Origin: Nitrosomonas sp.
GTDB taxonomy: Bacteria > Pseudomonadota > Gammaproteobacteria > Burkholderiales > Nitrosomonadaceae
Direction: 5' to 3'
Assembly (NCBI RefSeq): GCF_020852615.1
Contig: NZ_JADZAJ010000023.1
Coordinates: 1-64,000, forward strand
DNA: 64,000 nt
Shown one piece after another: positions 1 through 8,126 of the stretch. Made by a program: the position numbers and the translations under genes. Position 1 is the stretch's first letter; each line of letters starts with the position of its first letter. The notes beneath the pieces are model-generated. The model was not told the DNA's origin. It made no database searches and worked only from the letters and a program-made list of their open reading frames with translations.

Positions 1-131
1 AGATGGTCAAGAACACCAAAGCCATGCACGAACACTACAAACTGGAAGGTGTATTTGAAGGCGAACCGAAATTCAAATTCCATGATGAATTCCAGGCCAG
101 TGCCAAACCTGCCAAAAAAGGAAAAGAGTAA
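1..131 (+). CDS. cycA: Cytochrome c554 (C-terminal end, partial)
   Basis: The gene enters from the left edge in the frame of position 3 and stops with TAA at 129-131, leaving 43 visible codons. The tail contains AMHEHYKLEGVFEGEPKF and ends in a lysine-rich KPAKKGKE. It matches, as I remember it, the C-terminus of the tetraheme cytochrome c554 of Nitrosomonas europaea. That periplasmic protein takes electrons from hydroxylamine oxidoreductase during ammonia oxidation. All four CXXCH heme sites lie upstream, outside the window. In Nitrosomonas, cycA usually sits in hao-haoB-cycA(-cycB) clusters. No cycB follows here, so this would be the cluster type without the membrane cytochrome. The identification rests on recall of the sequence, not on a search. 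Confidence 0.85.
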   Translation, partial: MVKNTKAMHEHYKLEGVFEGEPKFKFHDEFQASAKPAKKGKE

Positions 132-165
132 TCATTTTTTGGTGGTGTGATTGTATTTGTTTGTT

Positions 166-192
166 CTGAGGGGGCTGTGATGGCCCTTTCAG
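166..192 (+). other. Hairpin downstream of cycA
   Basis: A 10-bp stem (CTGAGGGGGC with GCCCTTTCAG, two G-U pairs) closes a 7-nt loop 34 bp after the cycA stop. No T-run follows, so it is at best a weak terminator or a 3' mRNA-stabilising hairpin. Confidence 0.35.
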
Positions 193-339
193 AATAGATT
201 CAGGCCAGCAGCTTTAATTATCTATGGATATCTCAGAAATAATCCGGATAGATCAGCAGGCAACAAGTGTTTATATTTTAAACATTGCTATCAGGGCTTG
301 TTCTCGGCTGGTAAATGAAACAAGCAGGTCACTGTTTTC

Positions 340-370
340 AACCGTCAGATAAGGCGGTTTTTTTATTTTC
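340..370 (+). terminator. Rho-independent terminator
   Basis: A 7-bp stem (340-346 with 353-359, one G-U pair) closes the 6-nt loop AGATAA and runs into TTTTTTATTTT. It lies about 210 bp behind cycA and only 15 bp ahead of the next start codon. It probably ends the cycA transcript and separates it from the membrane protein gene, unless that gene is read by passing through it. Confidence 0.7.
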
Positions 371-384
371 AAAATAGGTTAAAC

Positions 385-1173
385 ATGTTTCGTAGATTTC
401 CGGAAACAATCGAAAATCCGATACACAGGAAGCGTGATTATTTCATCGCGGCATTTACCTTTTTTTGTGTTGCGGTTAGCCTCGTGATTGATGCACATGG
501 AACCTTATTGTTACAAAATATGCTGGGTGTCATTGCCTGGATTTTCCTGATTCTATTGCTTCGTGGTGAAAACCGGGAAATAAGAATGCAGGTTGTGATT
601 GCTGTCGCTTTTGCAACAGCCGGTGAGCATTTTGCATCCATTTATATGGGGGGGTATACCTACCGTATGGAGAATGTACCGCTGTACGTACCCCCGGGCC
701 ACGGTATGGTTTATCTGACTGCTGTAGCACTGGCTCGATCAGGTTTTTTTCTCCAGCACGCCCGGAAAATTGCAGCGTTTGTGATGATTGTGTGCGGGTT
801 CTGGTCAGCATGGGGGGTTAGCGGATTATCCGAGCATGGTGATCAGGTGGGGGCCCTGCTTTATGTGGTGTTCCTGATCTATCTGTTCAAAGGCAGGTCG
901 CCGATGGTATATCTGGCGGCATTCTTTATTACCACCTGGCTGGAACTGATTGGTACCGCAGCCGGTACCTGGCGGTGGGCTGCGCTTGAACCGATATTTG
1001 AATTGACACAAGGCAACCCGCCTAGTGGGGTATCCGCCTGGTATTGTCTGGTGGATGCTGTTGCCATTAGTGGCGCTCCGATTTTTCTGAGTGCTCTTGG
1101 CAGAGTGAGCGGCCTGGTCAAATGGTTCAAAAATGGCGGAATTAATCTTAAAGTGATTTTGAGTAAAAAATGA
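385..1173 (+). CDS. Multi-spanning integral membrane protein, function unknown
   Basis: This 262-residue protein is almost entirely hydrophobic, with about seven predicted membrane helices (roughly residues 20-35, 38-56, 65-80, 103-120, 128-146, 150-170 and 172-190). The C-terminal tail is basic (NGGINLKVILSKK). I do not recognise a catalytic motif; the stretch VPPGHGMVYL around residue 100 is the most distinctive segment. The upstream AGGTT is a weak ribosome binding site. The gene follows the cycA terminator closely and so may be separately transcribed. Its place behind a hao-type cluster is suggestive but proves nothing about function. A family assignment would need a profile search. Confidence 0.7.
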   Translation: MFRRFPETIENPIHRKRDYFIAAFTFFCVAVSLVIDAHGTLLLQNMLGVIAWIFLILLLRGENREIRMQVVIAVAFATAGEHFASIYMGGYTYRMENVPLYVPPGHGMVYLTAVALARSGFFLQHARKIAAFVMIVCGFWSAWGVSGLSEHGDQVGALLYVVFLIYLFKGRSPMVYLAAFFITTWLELIGTAAGTWRWAALEPIFELTQGNPPSGVSAWYCLVDAVAISGAPIFLSALGRVSGLVKWFKNGGINLKVILSKK

Positions 1174-1341
1174 GCGATATTTCCAGGTTGCAGCGTGTGA
1201 GCAGGGGTATTTTTTGAGTGAGCCCAAACCGGCAGGGGTTAAGCTTATACTTACACTTATTAACTTAATTCATTACCCTGTTATGGAAATACTTCAAACC
1301 GATTCGATACTGTGTATTTCTTGCAGGTGCAAACATAGGCT

Positions 1342-2826
1342 ATGAGCAGCGAGATAATGTTTGACCAGCTGGGTCTGTCCAGCGAAATTCTTCGCGCCGT
1401 CAGTGATGAGGGCTATGTAAATCCCACACCAATCCAGGCACAGGTTATTCCCTCAATTCTGGCTGGCAGGGATGTGATGGCCAGTGCACAAACAGGCACC
1501 GGCAAGACAGCCGGTTTCACCCTTCCTTTGCTTTACCGCCTGCAGGCACATGCCAGTACAAGTATGTCTCCTGCCAGGCACCCAGTTCGCGCATTGATTA
1601 TGGCACCAACCCGCGAACTGGCCATGCAGATCGATGAAAGCGTCAAAAAATACGGAAAATATCTTGCACTGAGATCAGCGGTCGTTTTTGGTGGAATTAG
1701 TATTGAACCCCAGATTGCGGTATTGCAAACAGGGGTGGAGATATTGGTAGCCACTCCCGGTCGTCTGCTGGATCTGGTTGAACAAAAGGCGGTTAATTTT
1801 TCGAAGACCGAAGTTTTGGTGCTGGATGAGGCAGATCGCATGCTGGATATGGGTTTTTTACCGGATATCAGACGTGTAATGGCATTATTGCCCCAGCAGC
1901 GACAAAGCCTGATGTTTTCAGCCACGTTCTCGAGTGAAATCAGAAAGCTTGCTGACAGCCTGCTGAAACAGCCGATCCGGATTGAAGCTGCAGCACGAAA
2001 TACGGTGAATGAATCTATTTCACATATTGTTCACCGGGTAAATCCGGGTAATAAGTTTGCCCTGCTGCTTCACCTGATTCGTCAGCAAAATTTGAAGCAG
2101 GCGCTTGTCTTTGTCAAAACAAAGCATGGATCTTCCCAGTTGGCACAAATGCTGACTCGTAATGAGATTTCGGCGGCAGCCATTCACGGTGATAAAAATC
2201 AGCAGCAGCGGACACAAGCGCTTGCTGAATTCAAGAATGGTGAAATACAGATATTGGTTGCGACTGATGTTGCAGCCCGCGGGATTGATATTGAAAAACT
2301 GTCTCATGTTGTTAATTACGAATTACCCGGTAATCCGGAGGATTATGTCCATCGTATCGGGCGTACCGGTCGGGCAGGCAGTAAAGGAAAAGCAATTTCT
2401 CTGGTCAGCGAACATGAAAAAGAGCTGCTGGCCAATATTGAGAAACTGTTGAATACTAAACTGGAGGTAGAGCCGGTTACCGGTTTTGAAGCAGAGCAAT
2501 CTTTACGCAATCTGCCGGACCGGAAAAACCGGATGGCATCCGGTAATTCTCGCCATGACAGTAAACCAGCGGAGAATACCGAAAATGAGAAAGGCAGGAA
2601 GCTGCCTGCGTCGCACAGATATGCCGATTCGCGCAGAGGAGGTATATCAAAACATAGCGACCCTATTTTTACCCAACCTTACGTTCCGCAGTCTAATCCG
2701 GCTTCACCGGCTGCAGCCAGACAAGCGGAAACTCAATCGCTGTTCCTTGCATATCGACAGGAAAAAAAGACTGTTCCAGCCCTGTTTACTGCCTTAACCA
2801 AGAATAAAATTAAACAGGAAAATTGA
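1342..2826 (+). CDS. rhlE: ATP-dependent RNA helicase, DEAD-box, RhlE type
   Basis: A cytoplasmic RNA helicase of 494 residues with both RecA-like lobes. In order it shows the Q motif (GYVNPTPIQAQ), Walker A (SAQTGTGKT), PTRELA, the DEAD box (VLDEADRMLDMGF), SAT (FSATFS) and the second-lobe motifs VATDVAARGIDIE and HRIGRTGRAG. A basic, low-complexity tail of about 110 residues follows, as is usual in RhlE, where it binds RNA. RhlE proteins act in ribosome assembly and RNA turnover, often at low temperature. The ATG at 1342 puts the Q motif at the expected distance. It is a single gene, about 170 bp after the preceding one, and no terminator is evident behind it. Confidence 0.93.
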   Translation: MSSEIMFDQLGLSSEILRAVSDEGYVNPTPIQAQVIPSILAGRDVMASAQTGTGKTAGFTLPLLYRLQAHASTSMSPARHPVRALIMAPTRELAMQIDESVKKYGKYLALRSAVVFGGISIEPQIAVLQTGVEILVATPGRLLDLVEQKAVNFSKTEVLVLDEADRMLDMGFLPDIRRVMALLPQQRQSLMFSATFSSEIRKLADSLLKQPIRIEAAARNTVNESISHIVHRVNPGNKFALLLHLIRQQNLKQALVFVKTKHGSSQLAQMLTRNEISAAAIHGDKNQQQRTQALAEFKNGEIQILVATDVAARGIDIEKLSHVVNYELPGNPEDYVHRIGRTGRAGSKGKAISLVSEHEKELLANIEKLLNTKLEVEPVTGFEAEQSLRNLPDRKNRMASGNSRHDSKPAENTENEKGRKLPASHRYADSRRGGISKHSDPIFTQPYVPQSNPASPAAARQAETQSLFLAYRQEKKTVPALFTALTKNKIKQEN

Positions 2827-3037
2827 GCTCATATTGATTCTCGGCTTTTCCCTTTTCCTGATCTCTCTTTACCCATTCATTTTTGAGCGACTGATCGACT
2901 TCAGTCTGTTTTCTCCCCTGTAATTGCATTTGCCCGTATCTGGGCAGGTATCTGATACGAGCAGAGATCTTGTTTGCCCTGTCTGCTGCACAAAAACCAG
3001 ATCAACCGGGTGGTTGCGACAGTAAAGCTGCATTTTA

Positions 3038-3079
3038 TTGACGTGGATCAATAAAACAGATGCCAATCAGGAGCATGAT
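3038..3079 (+). promoter_or_regulatory. FNR/CRP-family site with class II promoter geometry
   Basis: TTGACGTGGATCAA at 3038-3051 matches the FNR/ANR consensus TTGAT-N4-ATCAA at nine of ten positions. Its centre is 3044.5. A -10-like hexamer CATGAT lies at 3074-3079, where it should be if the site is centred at -41.5. The predicted start of transcription is near 3086, giving a leader of about 29 nt before the small membrane protein gene. The site and spacing are seen directly; regulation by an FNR-type protein is inferred. Confidence 0.65.
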
Positions 3080-3114
3080 TTTCTTCGGGTTAATATAAAG
3101 AAAGGAGTGAGAAA

Positions 3115-3243
3115 ATGGGTGAAGTAGTAAAGGGCAGTGATACCGAAACTTTTAGAAAGATGATGGTTGCTGTTGTGTTTATTATGGCAGTGCTGGGGTC
3201 ATTGATCGTAATATCAGCTCGTTTTGCAGCAGGTGGTATCTGA
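3115..3243 (+). CDS. 42-residue single-pass membrane protein, unknown
   Basis: A short gene with a strong ribosome binding site (AAAGGAG at 3100-3106, 8 nt before the ATG). The product has a polar N-terminus of about 14 residues (MGEVVKGSDTETFRK) and one hydrophobic helix (about residues 16-34: MMVAVVFIMAVLGSLIVIS), then a short ARFAAGGI tail. Such proteins often serve as accessory subunits of membrane complexes, for example terminal oxidases, but I recognise no family. The FNR-like site upstream suggests expression under low oxygen. It stands alone between rhlE and the efflux operon. Good translation signals and a clean helix make it a credible gene. Confidence 0.65.
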   Translation: MGEVVKGSDTETFRKMMVAVVFIMAVLGSLIVISARFAAGGI

Positions 3244-3681
3244 GGTGTACTAAGAAGCTGGAAGCACTGTTTTTTGTTATCCAATACTTTATCCGAATAC
3301 CCCTGTTAGTTCTCTTCCGGGGCTGACGGGGGTAGAAATATCCTGCACAAACAGCATTTGGTAAAGATCTTCGCAGTAAAAATCCCACAATAGTAATAAA
3401 GCCCGCGCCGGGTGTGCCGTCCCCCTATGGCGGTCACTTGCTGACAACCCTCACCGACCTGTTTGTATCCGGCGCAGCTTTACTTTCCTGCTTTTACGAT
3501 ACGATAGTCTGACTTTGCATTCCGCATATTACAGCACACCGGCCTGAATATGCTTTTCTTTCCAGGCAGATGGAAGGCATATTTTGGTACTATCCCCAAT
3601 CCAATCCTTTACCCCTGTCATAGAGAGGGGCTTCTGATTGCCAGTTTACTCATCTGCGTTGTAAGGAGGGTGTTAACAGTA
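3244..3681 (+). other. Intergenic region with inverted repeats ahead of the efflux operon
   Basis: No convincing gene lies in these 438 bp. Two inverted repeats stand out. GCGCCGG (3405-3411) pairs with CCGGCGC (3469-3475) around an inner bulged stem (GTGCCG with CGGTCAC). GCATATT (3524-3530) pairs with AATATGC (3547-3553) and is followed by TTTTCTTT. The loop of the second contains GCCTG, which could pair instead with CAGGC at 3563-3567. An in-frame extension of the adaptor gene upstream to 3550 lacks a ribosome binding site. The promoter of the efflux operon presumably lies here, but no clear hexamers were found. Confidence 0.4.
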
Positions 3682-4773
3682 ATGTTGAATGGAACAGAAA
3701 AACTGCTGTATGTTGCTCTGGTACTGCTTTCTGCTTGCGGCAAACAGGAAGAGGTGGCAAAAGTCGTCAACCCGCCTTCAGTCAGCGTAATTACTGCTAA
3801 ACAGGCTTCGATGGAAGTGCGTGAGGAAACGGTTGGATCGCTCGAAGGTTTGATGGATCCGACCATTGCGGCTGAAGTTTCCGGGCGTGTACTTAAAGTG
3901 CAGGTGCGTCAGGGGCAGCATGTGAAAAAAGGGCAGGAAATCGCCTTGCTGAATCCGGTCGATTATCAGCTGCAGCGAAGAGAGGCGGTTAGTGAAGTTT
4001 CCCGGCTGGAGGCTTTATTGAACAATCAGAAGCGTTTGGTCGAACGCAATGCCAGGCTGGTTGAACGCAATTTTATTTCACAAATTGTGCTGGATGATGT
4101 TAAAACCCAGGAAATTGCTTTACACCGTCAGCTGGAGGGGGCTAAATCCCGTTTGGCGACTATCGAGCACAATCAATCCAAAACACGTTTGCTTTCCCCT
4201 ATGGATGGAACTGTTGAATCCCGGGTAGTTTCCGAAGGGGATTATGTCAAGGTGGGTGATCCGCTGTTCCAGATCATCAGTAACCAGCGGCTGCGCGCGC
4301 ATCTCCCATTTCCTGAGAGTATTGCCTCGCATATCAAACCCGGTCTGGAAGTACGGTTGAGCTCACCGACTTCTGATGTTGAAATCGTTTCTCACATCAG
4401 AGAATTGAAACCGGCGATCGGCGCGGGTAACCGGGCAATAGATGTACTGGCCGATGTGGAAAATCAGCCTGGCTGGCATGCGGGAGCCAGCGTCAGTGGT
4501 GTGATTGTGCTGGATGTACGCAAGGATGTGGTCGTGGTACCGGAACAAAGTGTGGTACTGAGGCCAGCGGGTGAAGTGGTTTATGCGGTCAGTCAGGATC
4601 AGGCACAGGTTCATCAGAGAATCGTGCATACCGGCCTGAGGCAGGATGGCATGGTCGAAATTATTGAAGGTATTCAGGCGGGTGAACAGGTGGTGCTGGA
4701 TGGCGCCGCTTTCCTGACCGATGGCGCTAAAATCTCGGTACAGAAAGAAGCATCAGGAAAGGCGGATTCATGA
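3682..4773 (+). CDS. RND efflux periplasmic adaptor lipoprotein (membrane fusion protein)
   Basis: A 363-residue HlyD/AcrA-type adaptor linking an inner-membrane RND pump to an outer-membrane channel. The chosen ATG follows AAGGAGGG (3662-3669) and gives a lipoprotein signal with lipobox LLSAC near residue 18. An upstream start at 3550 would bury that signal. Then come a biotinyl-lipoyl-like half (VLKVQVRQGQHVKKGQEIAL), an alpha-helical hairpin around residues 110-165, the second lipoyl half (LSPMDGTVESRVVSEGDYV) and beta-barrel and membrane-proximal domains. It overlaps the permease gene by 4 bp (ATGA), so the two are translationally coupled. No outer-membrane channel gene or local regulator is present. 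The substrate cannot be told from sequence. Confidence 0.9.
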   Translation: MLNGTEKLLYVALVLLSACGKQEEVAKVVNPPSVSVITAKQASMEVREETVGSLEGLMDPTIAAEVSGRVLKVQVRQGQHVKKGQEIALLNPVDYQLQRREAVSEVSRLEALLNNQKRLVERNARLVERNFISQIVLDDVKTQEIALHRQLEGAKSRLATIEHNQSKTRLLSPMDGTVESRVVSEGDYVKVGDPLFQIISNQRLRAHLPFPESIASHIKPGLEVRLSSPTSDVEIVSHIRELKPAIGAGNRAIDVLADVENQPGWHAGASVSGVIVLDVRKDVVVVPEQSVVLRPAGEVVYAVSQDQAQVHQRIVHTGLRQDGMVEIIEGIQAGEQVVLDGAAFLTDGAKISVQKEASGKADS

Positions 4774-7700
4774 CACTGCCCGAGTTGTCAATCAAGCGCC
4801 ATGTGCTGGCGTGGATGGTTTCCGGGTTGCTGGTATTGCTGGGGATAATCAGTTATCAGCGCATTGGCATGGATCGCTGGCCGTATATCGAATTCCCCAT
4901 GATTTCGGTGACAACAACGCTGATTGGAGCCAATCCCGATATTGTTGATGCCAGTATTACCAGCATTATCGAGACTGCCATCAATACCATCCCCGGTATT
5001 GAACATGTGCAATCCAGTTCTTCACCCAGTGTTTCAGTTACCACCATTACATTCAGTCTGGATAAGAACATTGATGTTGCCTACAACGAGGTACAGTCGA
5101 ATATCAGCCAGATTCTGCGGCGATTGCCGGACGATGCTGATCCACCGATCGTGCGTAAAATTGAAACCAATGCGCAGCCGGTAATGTGGCTGTCGCTGCA
5201 GGGGGATCGCACACTGCAGCAGCTCAATCTGTTCGGCTTTAACGTTATCAAGAAGAAGCTGGAGACGATTGATGGCGTCGGTGAAGTCCGTCTTGGCGGG
5301 CGGCGTGATCGTACCATACGAATTAATATCCTGCCCGAACGCCTGGCCTCCTACAACCTGGTCGCAAGTGACGTCATCAATGCTTTCCGGCGTGAACATA
5401 TTCAGTTACCGGGTGGTTTTCTCATAGGGAAGAATACCGAAAAGCTGATCAAGCTCGATCTGGAATTCCACAATATCAGGGATATCAGCAATCTGATCGT
5501 AACGTATCGTAATGGCGCCCCAATCCGGCTGAAAGAAATAGCGGAGGTCGCGGATGATCTGGCCGATTATCGTCAGGTGGCACGCTTCAAGGGAGAGCCT
5601 TCGCTGGGAATAGGCATTGTCAAGGTTTCGAATGCCAATACAGTAGCCATTATCGAGAAAGTCGAGCGCAAGCTGAAAGAAGATATTGTCCCGGGTTTAC
5701 CGCCCGGTATGCGCATCAGTGTTTCCACCAGTGACGCTATTTTTATCAGGGAACTGGTAAATTCGCTGCAGGAACATCTGGTGGAAGGCACATTGCTGGC
5801 CGCATTGATCGTATGGCTGTTCCTGCGCTCAGTACGTTCCACGTTAATCATTGCCACTGCCATTCCGGTATCCCTGATGGGAGCCGTCGCCGTGATGTAT
5901 TTCTCGGGGTTTACCTTCAATACTATGACACTGCTTGCGCTGCTGCTGCTGATCGGGGTGGTGGTGGATGACGCTATTGTTGTGCTGGAAAGCATTTTTC
6001 GGCACATGAGCCGGGATCAGGCGGGAAATGGTAAGGTTGATGCGGCAGCGGCCTCGGTCAGAGGCAGTCATGAAGTCGTGTTTGCGGTAATTGCAGCCAC
6101 GCTGTCGCTTGTCTGTATTTTTGCGCCGGTGATTTTCATGGATGGCATCATCGGCAAATTTTTCAAATCATTTGCAGTGGTTGTGACGTTTGGTGTGATG
6201 ATTTCCCTGCTGGTTTCGCTTACGCTGACCCCCATGCTGTGCTCACGTTATCTGCGTGTTGAACAACAACATGGCCGCCTTTATTACCGGATGGCTGACT
6301 GGTTCAACCGTATGGATCAGCTGTACACCTCGCTGCTTGATTATTCGATCACTCACCGCTGGAAGGTTGTACTGATTACAGTCGTTGCGGTGTTGAGCAG
6401 CGGCTTTTTCTTCGGCAAAGTGGAGAAGGAGCTCGCTCCGGAAGCGGATGAAGGGGTATTCACGGTTAATTTCAGGACTCCGCTGGGTTCAAGTATTGAC
6501 TATACCGATTCGCGCATGCGGCTGATTGAAGGTGTGCTGGCTTCCTACCCGTCTGAAGTGGCCACCTACCTTTCCATTATTGGAGCCGGGCAGGATGGCC
6601 AGGTAAACAGAGGATTTGTCAGTGTTCGTCTGTTTGATCGCCAGGATCGAACCATGACCCAGAAAGCATTAATTTCCAAGCTGAGAGAACGTTTTGACAG
6701 AATTCCGGGAGTGCAGGCATTTCCTGCCCCGGTTGCGATTGTGCGTGGTCAGCGTTCTGAAAAATTACAGTTCAACCTGACCGGCCCCAATCTGCAGGAA
6801 GTGGGGCGTTTATCCGGTGAGATGCAGCGGCGGCTCGGTGAAATACCGGGAATGGGTAAAATAGATCTGGATCTTGATCTTGACTTGCCACAGCTGGTGA
6901 TGAATCTGGATCGGACGCGCGCGGCCAGTCTTGGTATTTCAGCCGCAGATGTCGCTACGGCAATCAATATGTTTACCGGTGGGGTGGATGTGGCGAGGTT
7001 CAGTGATGAACCGGGAGATGGTCAGCGTTATGAAATCAGGATTAAAGGTAAAGAAAATCGGTTCAGCCAGATTGAAGATCTGAAGAAAATTTATTTGCGA
7101 AGTGCCGGGAATGAACTGGTCAGGCTGGATACGGTTGCCAGTTTCCACGACAGCCTCGGTGCAGCCGTGATTGGGCGATTTGATCTGCAATATGCGGCAA
7201 TGTTCTATGCCAACCCGACACTGCCGCTGGGCAAAGCTGCCGATATGGTATTTCAGCAGGCTGCTGAATTTCTGCCGGCCGGCTACGCGGTGAAGATGAC
7301 CGGTCAGGCGGAAGAGCTGGCTAAAACCATGTCAAATACGCTGTTTATTTTTATCCTGGCGCTAGTTCTGCTGTACATGGTGCTGGCCAGTCAGTTTAAC
7401 TCTTTTCTGCAACCGCTTATCGTTATGGTCGCGCAGCCGCTGGCAATCATAGGCGGTATTTTTGCCTTATGGCTGACGGGCAATTCACTTAACATATTTT
7501 CCATGATCGGCCTGGTACTGCTGATTGGCCTGGTGGCTAAAAATTCGATCCTGCTGATTGATCTGACCAACCAGCTGCGTGAGCAGGGCAAATCTGTGGA
7601 TGCTGCACTGAGGGAAGCCTGCCCGGTTCGGTTGAGACCGGTGCTGATGACATCATTGACCGTTATCCTTGCACTGTTACCGGCAGCGATGGGGCTGGGT

Positions 7701-7856
7701 GCCGGTGCTGAAACCAACCGCCCGCTTTCCATCGCAGTGATTGGTGGCATGATTTCATCGACATTGTTAACGCTGGTAGTGGTACCTGCGGTTTATTCGC
7801 TGGTGATGCAGGCGGTAGAGAAATATCAGCGTTCTCATACTTCTTCGTACTTCTGA
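4770..7856 (+). CDS. RND family efflux transporter permease
   Basis: A 1028-residue inner-membrane proton antiporter of the AcrB/MexB/HAE1 superfamily, of normal length, with twelve membrane helices and two large periplasmic loops. It starts with the typical LPELSIKRHVLAWMVSGLLVL first helix. The TM4 signature GVVVDDAIVVLE carries the adjacent aspartates (Asp400, Asp401) used in proton relay, and the second repeat has GLVAKNSILLID. It overlaps the adaptor by 4 bp. The two-gene layout without a TolC-like partner is common where a shared outer-membrane channel is encoded elsewhere. The protein resembles drug-efflux more than heavy-metal RND pumps, but the substrate is not established. Confidence 0.92.
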   Translation: MTLPELSIKRHVLAWMVSGLLVLLGIISYQRIGMDRWPYIEFPMISVTTTLIGANPDIVDASITSIIETAINTIPGIEHVQSSSSPSVSVTTITFSLDKNIDVAYNEVQSNISQILRRLPDDADPPIVRKIETNAQPVMWLSLQGDRTLQQLNLFGFNVIKKKLETIDGVGEVRLGGRRDRTIRINILPERLASYNLVASDVINAFRREHIQLPGGFLIGKNTEKLIKLDLEFHNIRDISNLIVTYRNGAPIRLKEIAEVADDLADYRQVARFKGEPSLGIGIVKVSNANTVAIIEKVERKLKEDIVPGLPPGMRISVSTSDAIFIRELVNSLQEHLVEGTLLAALIVWLFLRSVRSTLIIATAIPVSLMGAVAVMYFSGFTFNTMTLLALLLLIGVVVDDAIVVLESIFRHMSRDQAGNGKVDAAAASVRGSHEVVFAVIAATLSLVCIFAPVIFMDGIIGKFFKSFAVVVTFGVMISLLVSLTLTPMLCSRYLRVEQQHGRLYYRMADWFNRMDQLYTSLLDYSITHRWKVVLITVVAVLSSGFFFGKVEKELAPEADEGVFTVNFRTPLGSSIDYTDSRMRLIEGVLASYPSEVATYLSIIGAGQDGQVNRGFVSVRLFDRQDRTMTQKALISKLRERFDRIPGVQAFPAPVAIVRGQRSEKLQFNLTGPNLQEVGRLSGEMQRRLGEIPGMGKIDLDLDLDLPQLVMNLDRTRAASLGISAADVATAINMFTGGVDVARFSDEPGDGQRYEIRIKGKENRFSQIEDLKKIYLRSAGNELVRLDTVASFHDSLGAAVIGRFDLQYAAMFYANPTLPLGKAADMVFQQAAEFLPAGYAVKMTGQAEELAKTMSNTLFIFILALVLLYMVLASQFNSFLQPLIVMVAQPLAIIGGIFALWLTGNSLNIFSMIGLVLLIGLVAKNSILLIDLTNQLREQGKSVDAALREACPVRLRPVLMTSLTVILALLPAAMGLGAGAETNRPLSIAVIGGMISSTLLTLVVVPAVYSLVMQAVEKYQRSHTSSYF

Positions 7857-7889
7857 TACATCAGTCTGATCAGTCATTTTCGAATGTAA

Positions 7890-8126
7890 TCAGCCGGGCA
7901 CGCGAATAACAAAACGGAACAGCGGGCCGTGCTGCTCGACTGTCAGGCAGTTGTAACCTTTGGCGCGAGTGTCTTCGGGGATGCCGTTTACGGATTGGGC
8001 ACAGTCGGTAATGACTTCCAGTATCTGTCCGGGTGCCATGCCAGCCAGGGCTTCCAGCGTGGCAACGGCATTGTAGGGGCAATGTTCCCCGCGTAAATCC
8101 AGTGACAGATCAGGTTTCCGGCTCAT
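7890..8126 (-). CDS. TusA/SirA-like sulfur carrier protein
   Basis: A 78-residue protein of the TusA (YedF/YeeD) family, which hands a persulfide from one protein to another. The family signature is LDLRGEHCPYNAVATLEAL, with the sulfur-binding Cys-Pro near residue 16. The gene overlaps the upstream transporter gene by 4 bp. A TusA-like protein next to a YeeE/YedE transporter is a recurrent pair, in which the carrier is thought to receive sulfur imported as thiosulfate. The cargo here is inferred from the neighbour. The stop is about 35 bp from the convergent RND permease. Confidence 0.88.
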   Translation of the reverse strand: MSRKPDLSLDLRGEHCPYNAVATLEALAGMAPGQILEVITDCAQSVNGIPEDTRAKGYNCLTVEQHGPLFRFVIRVPG

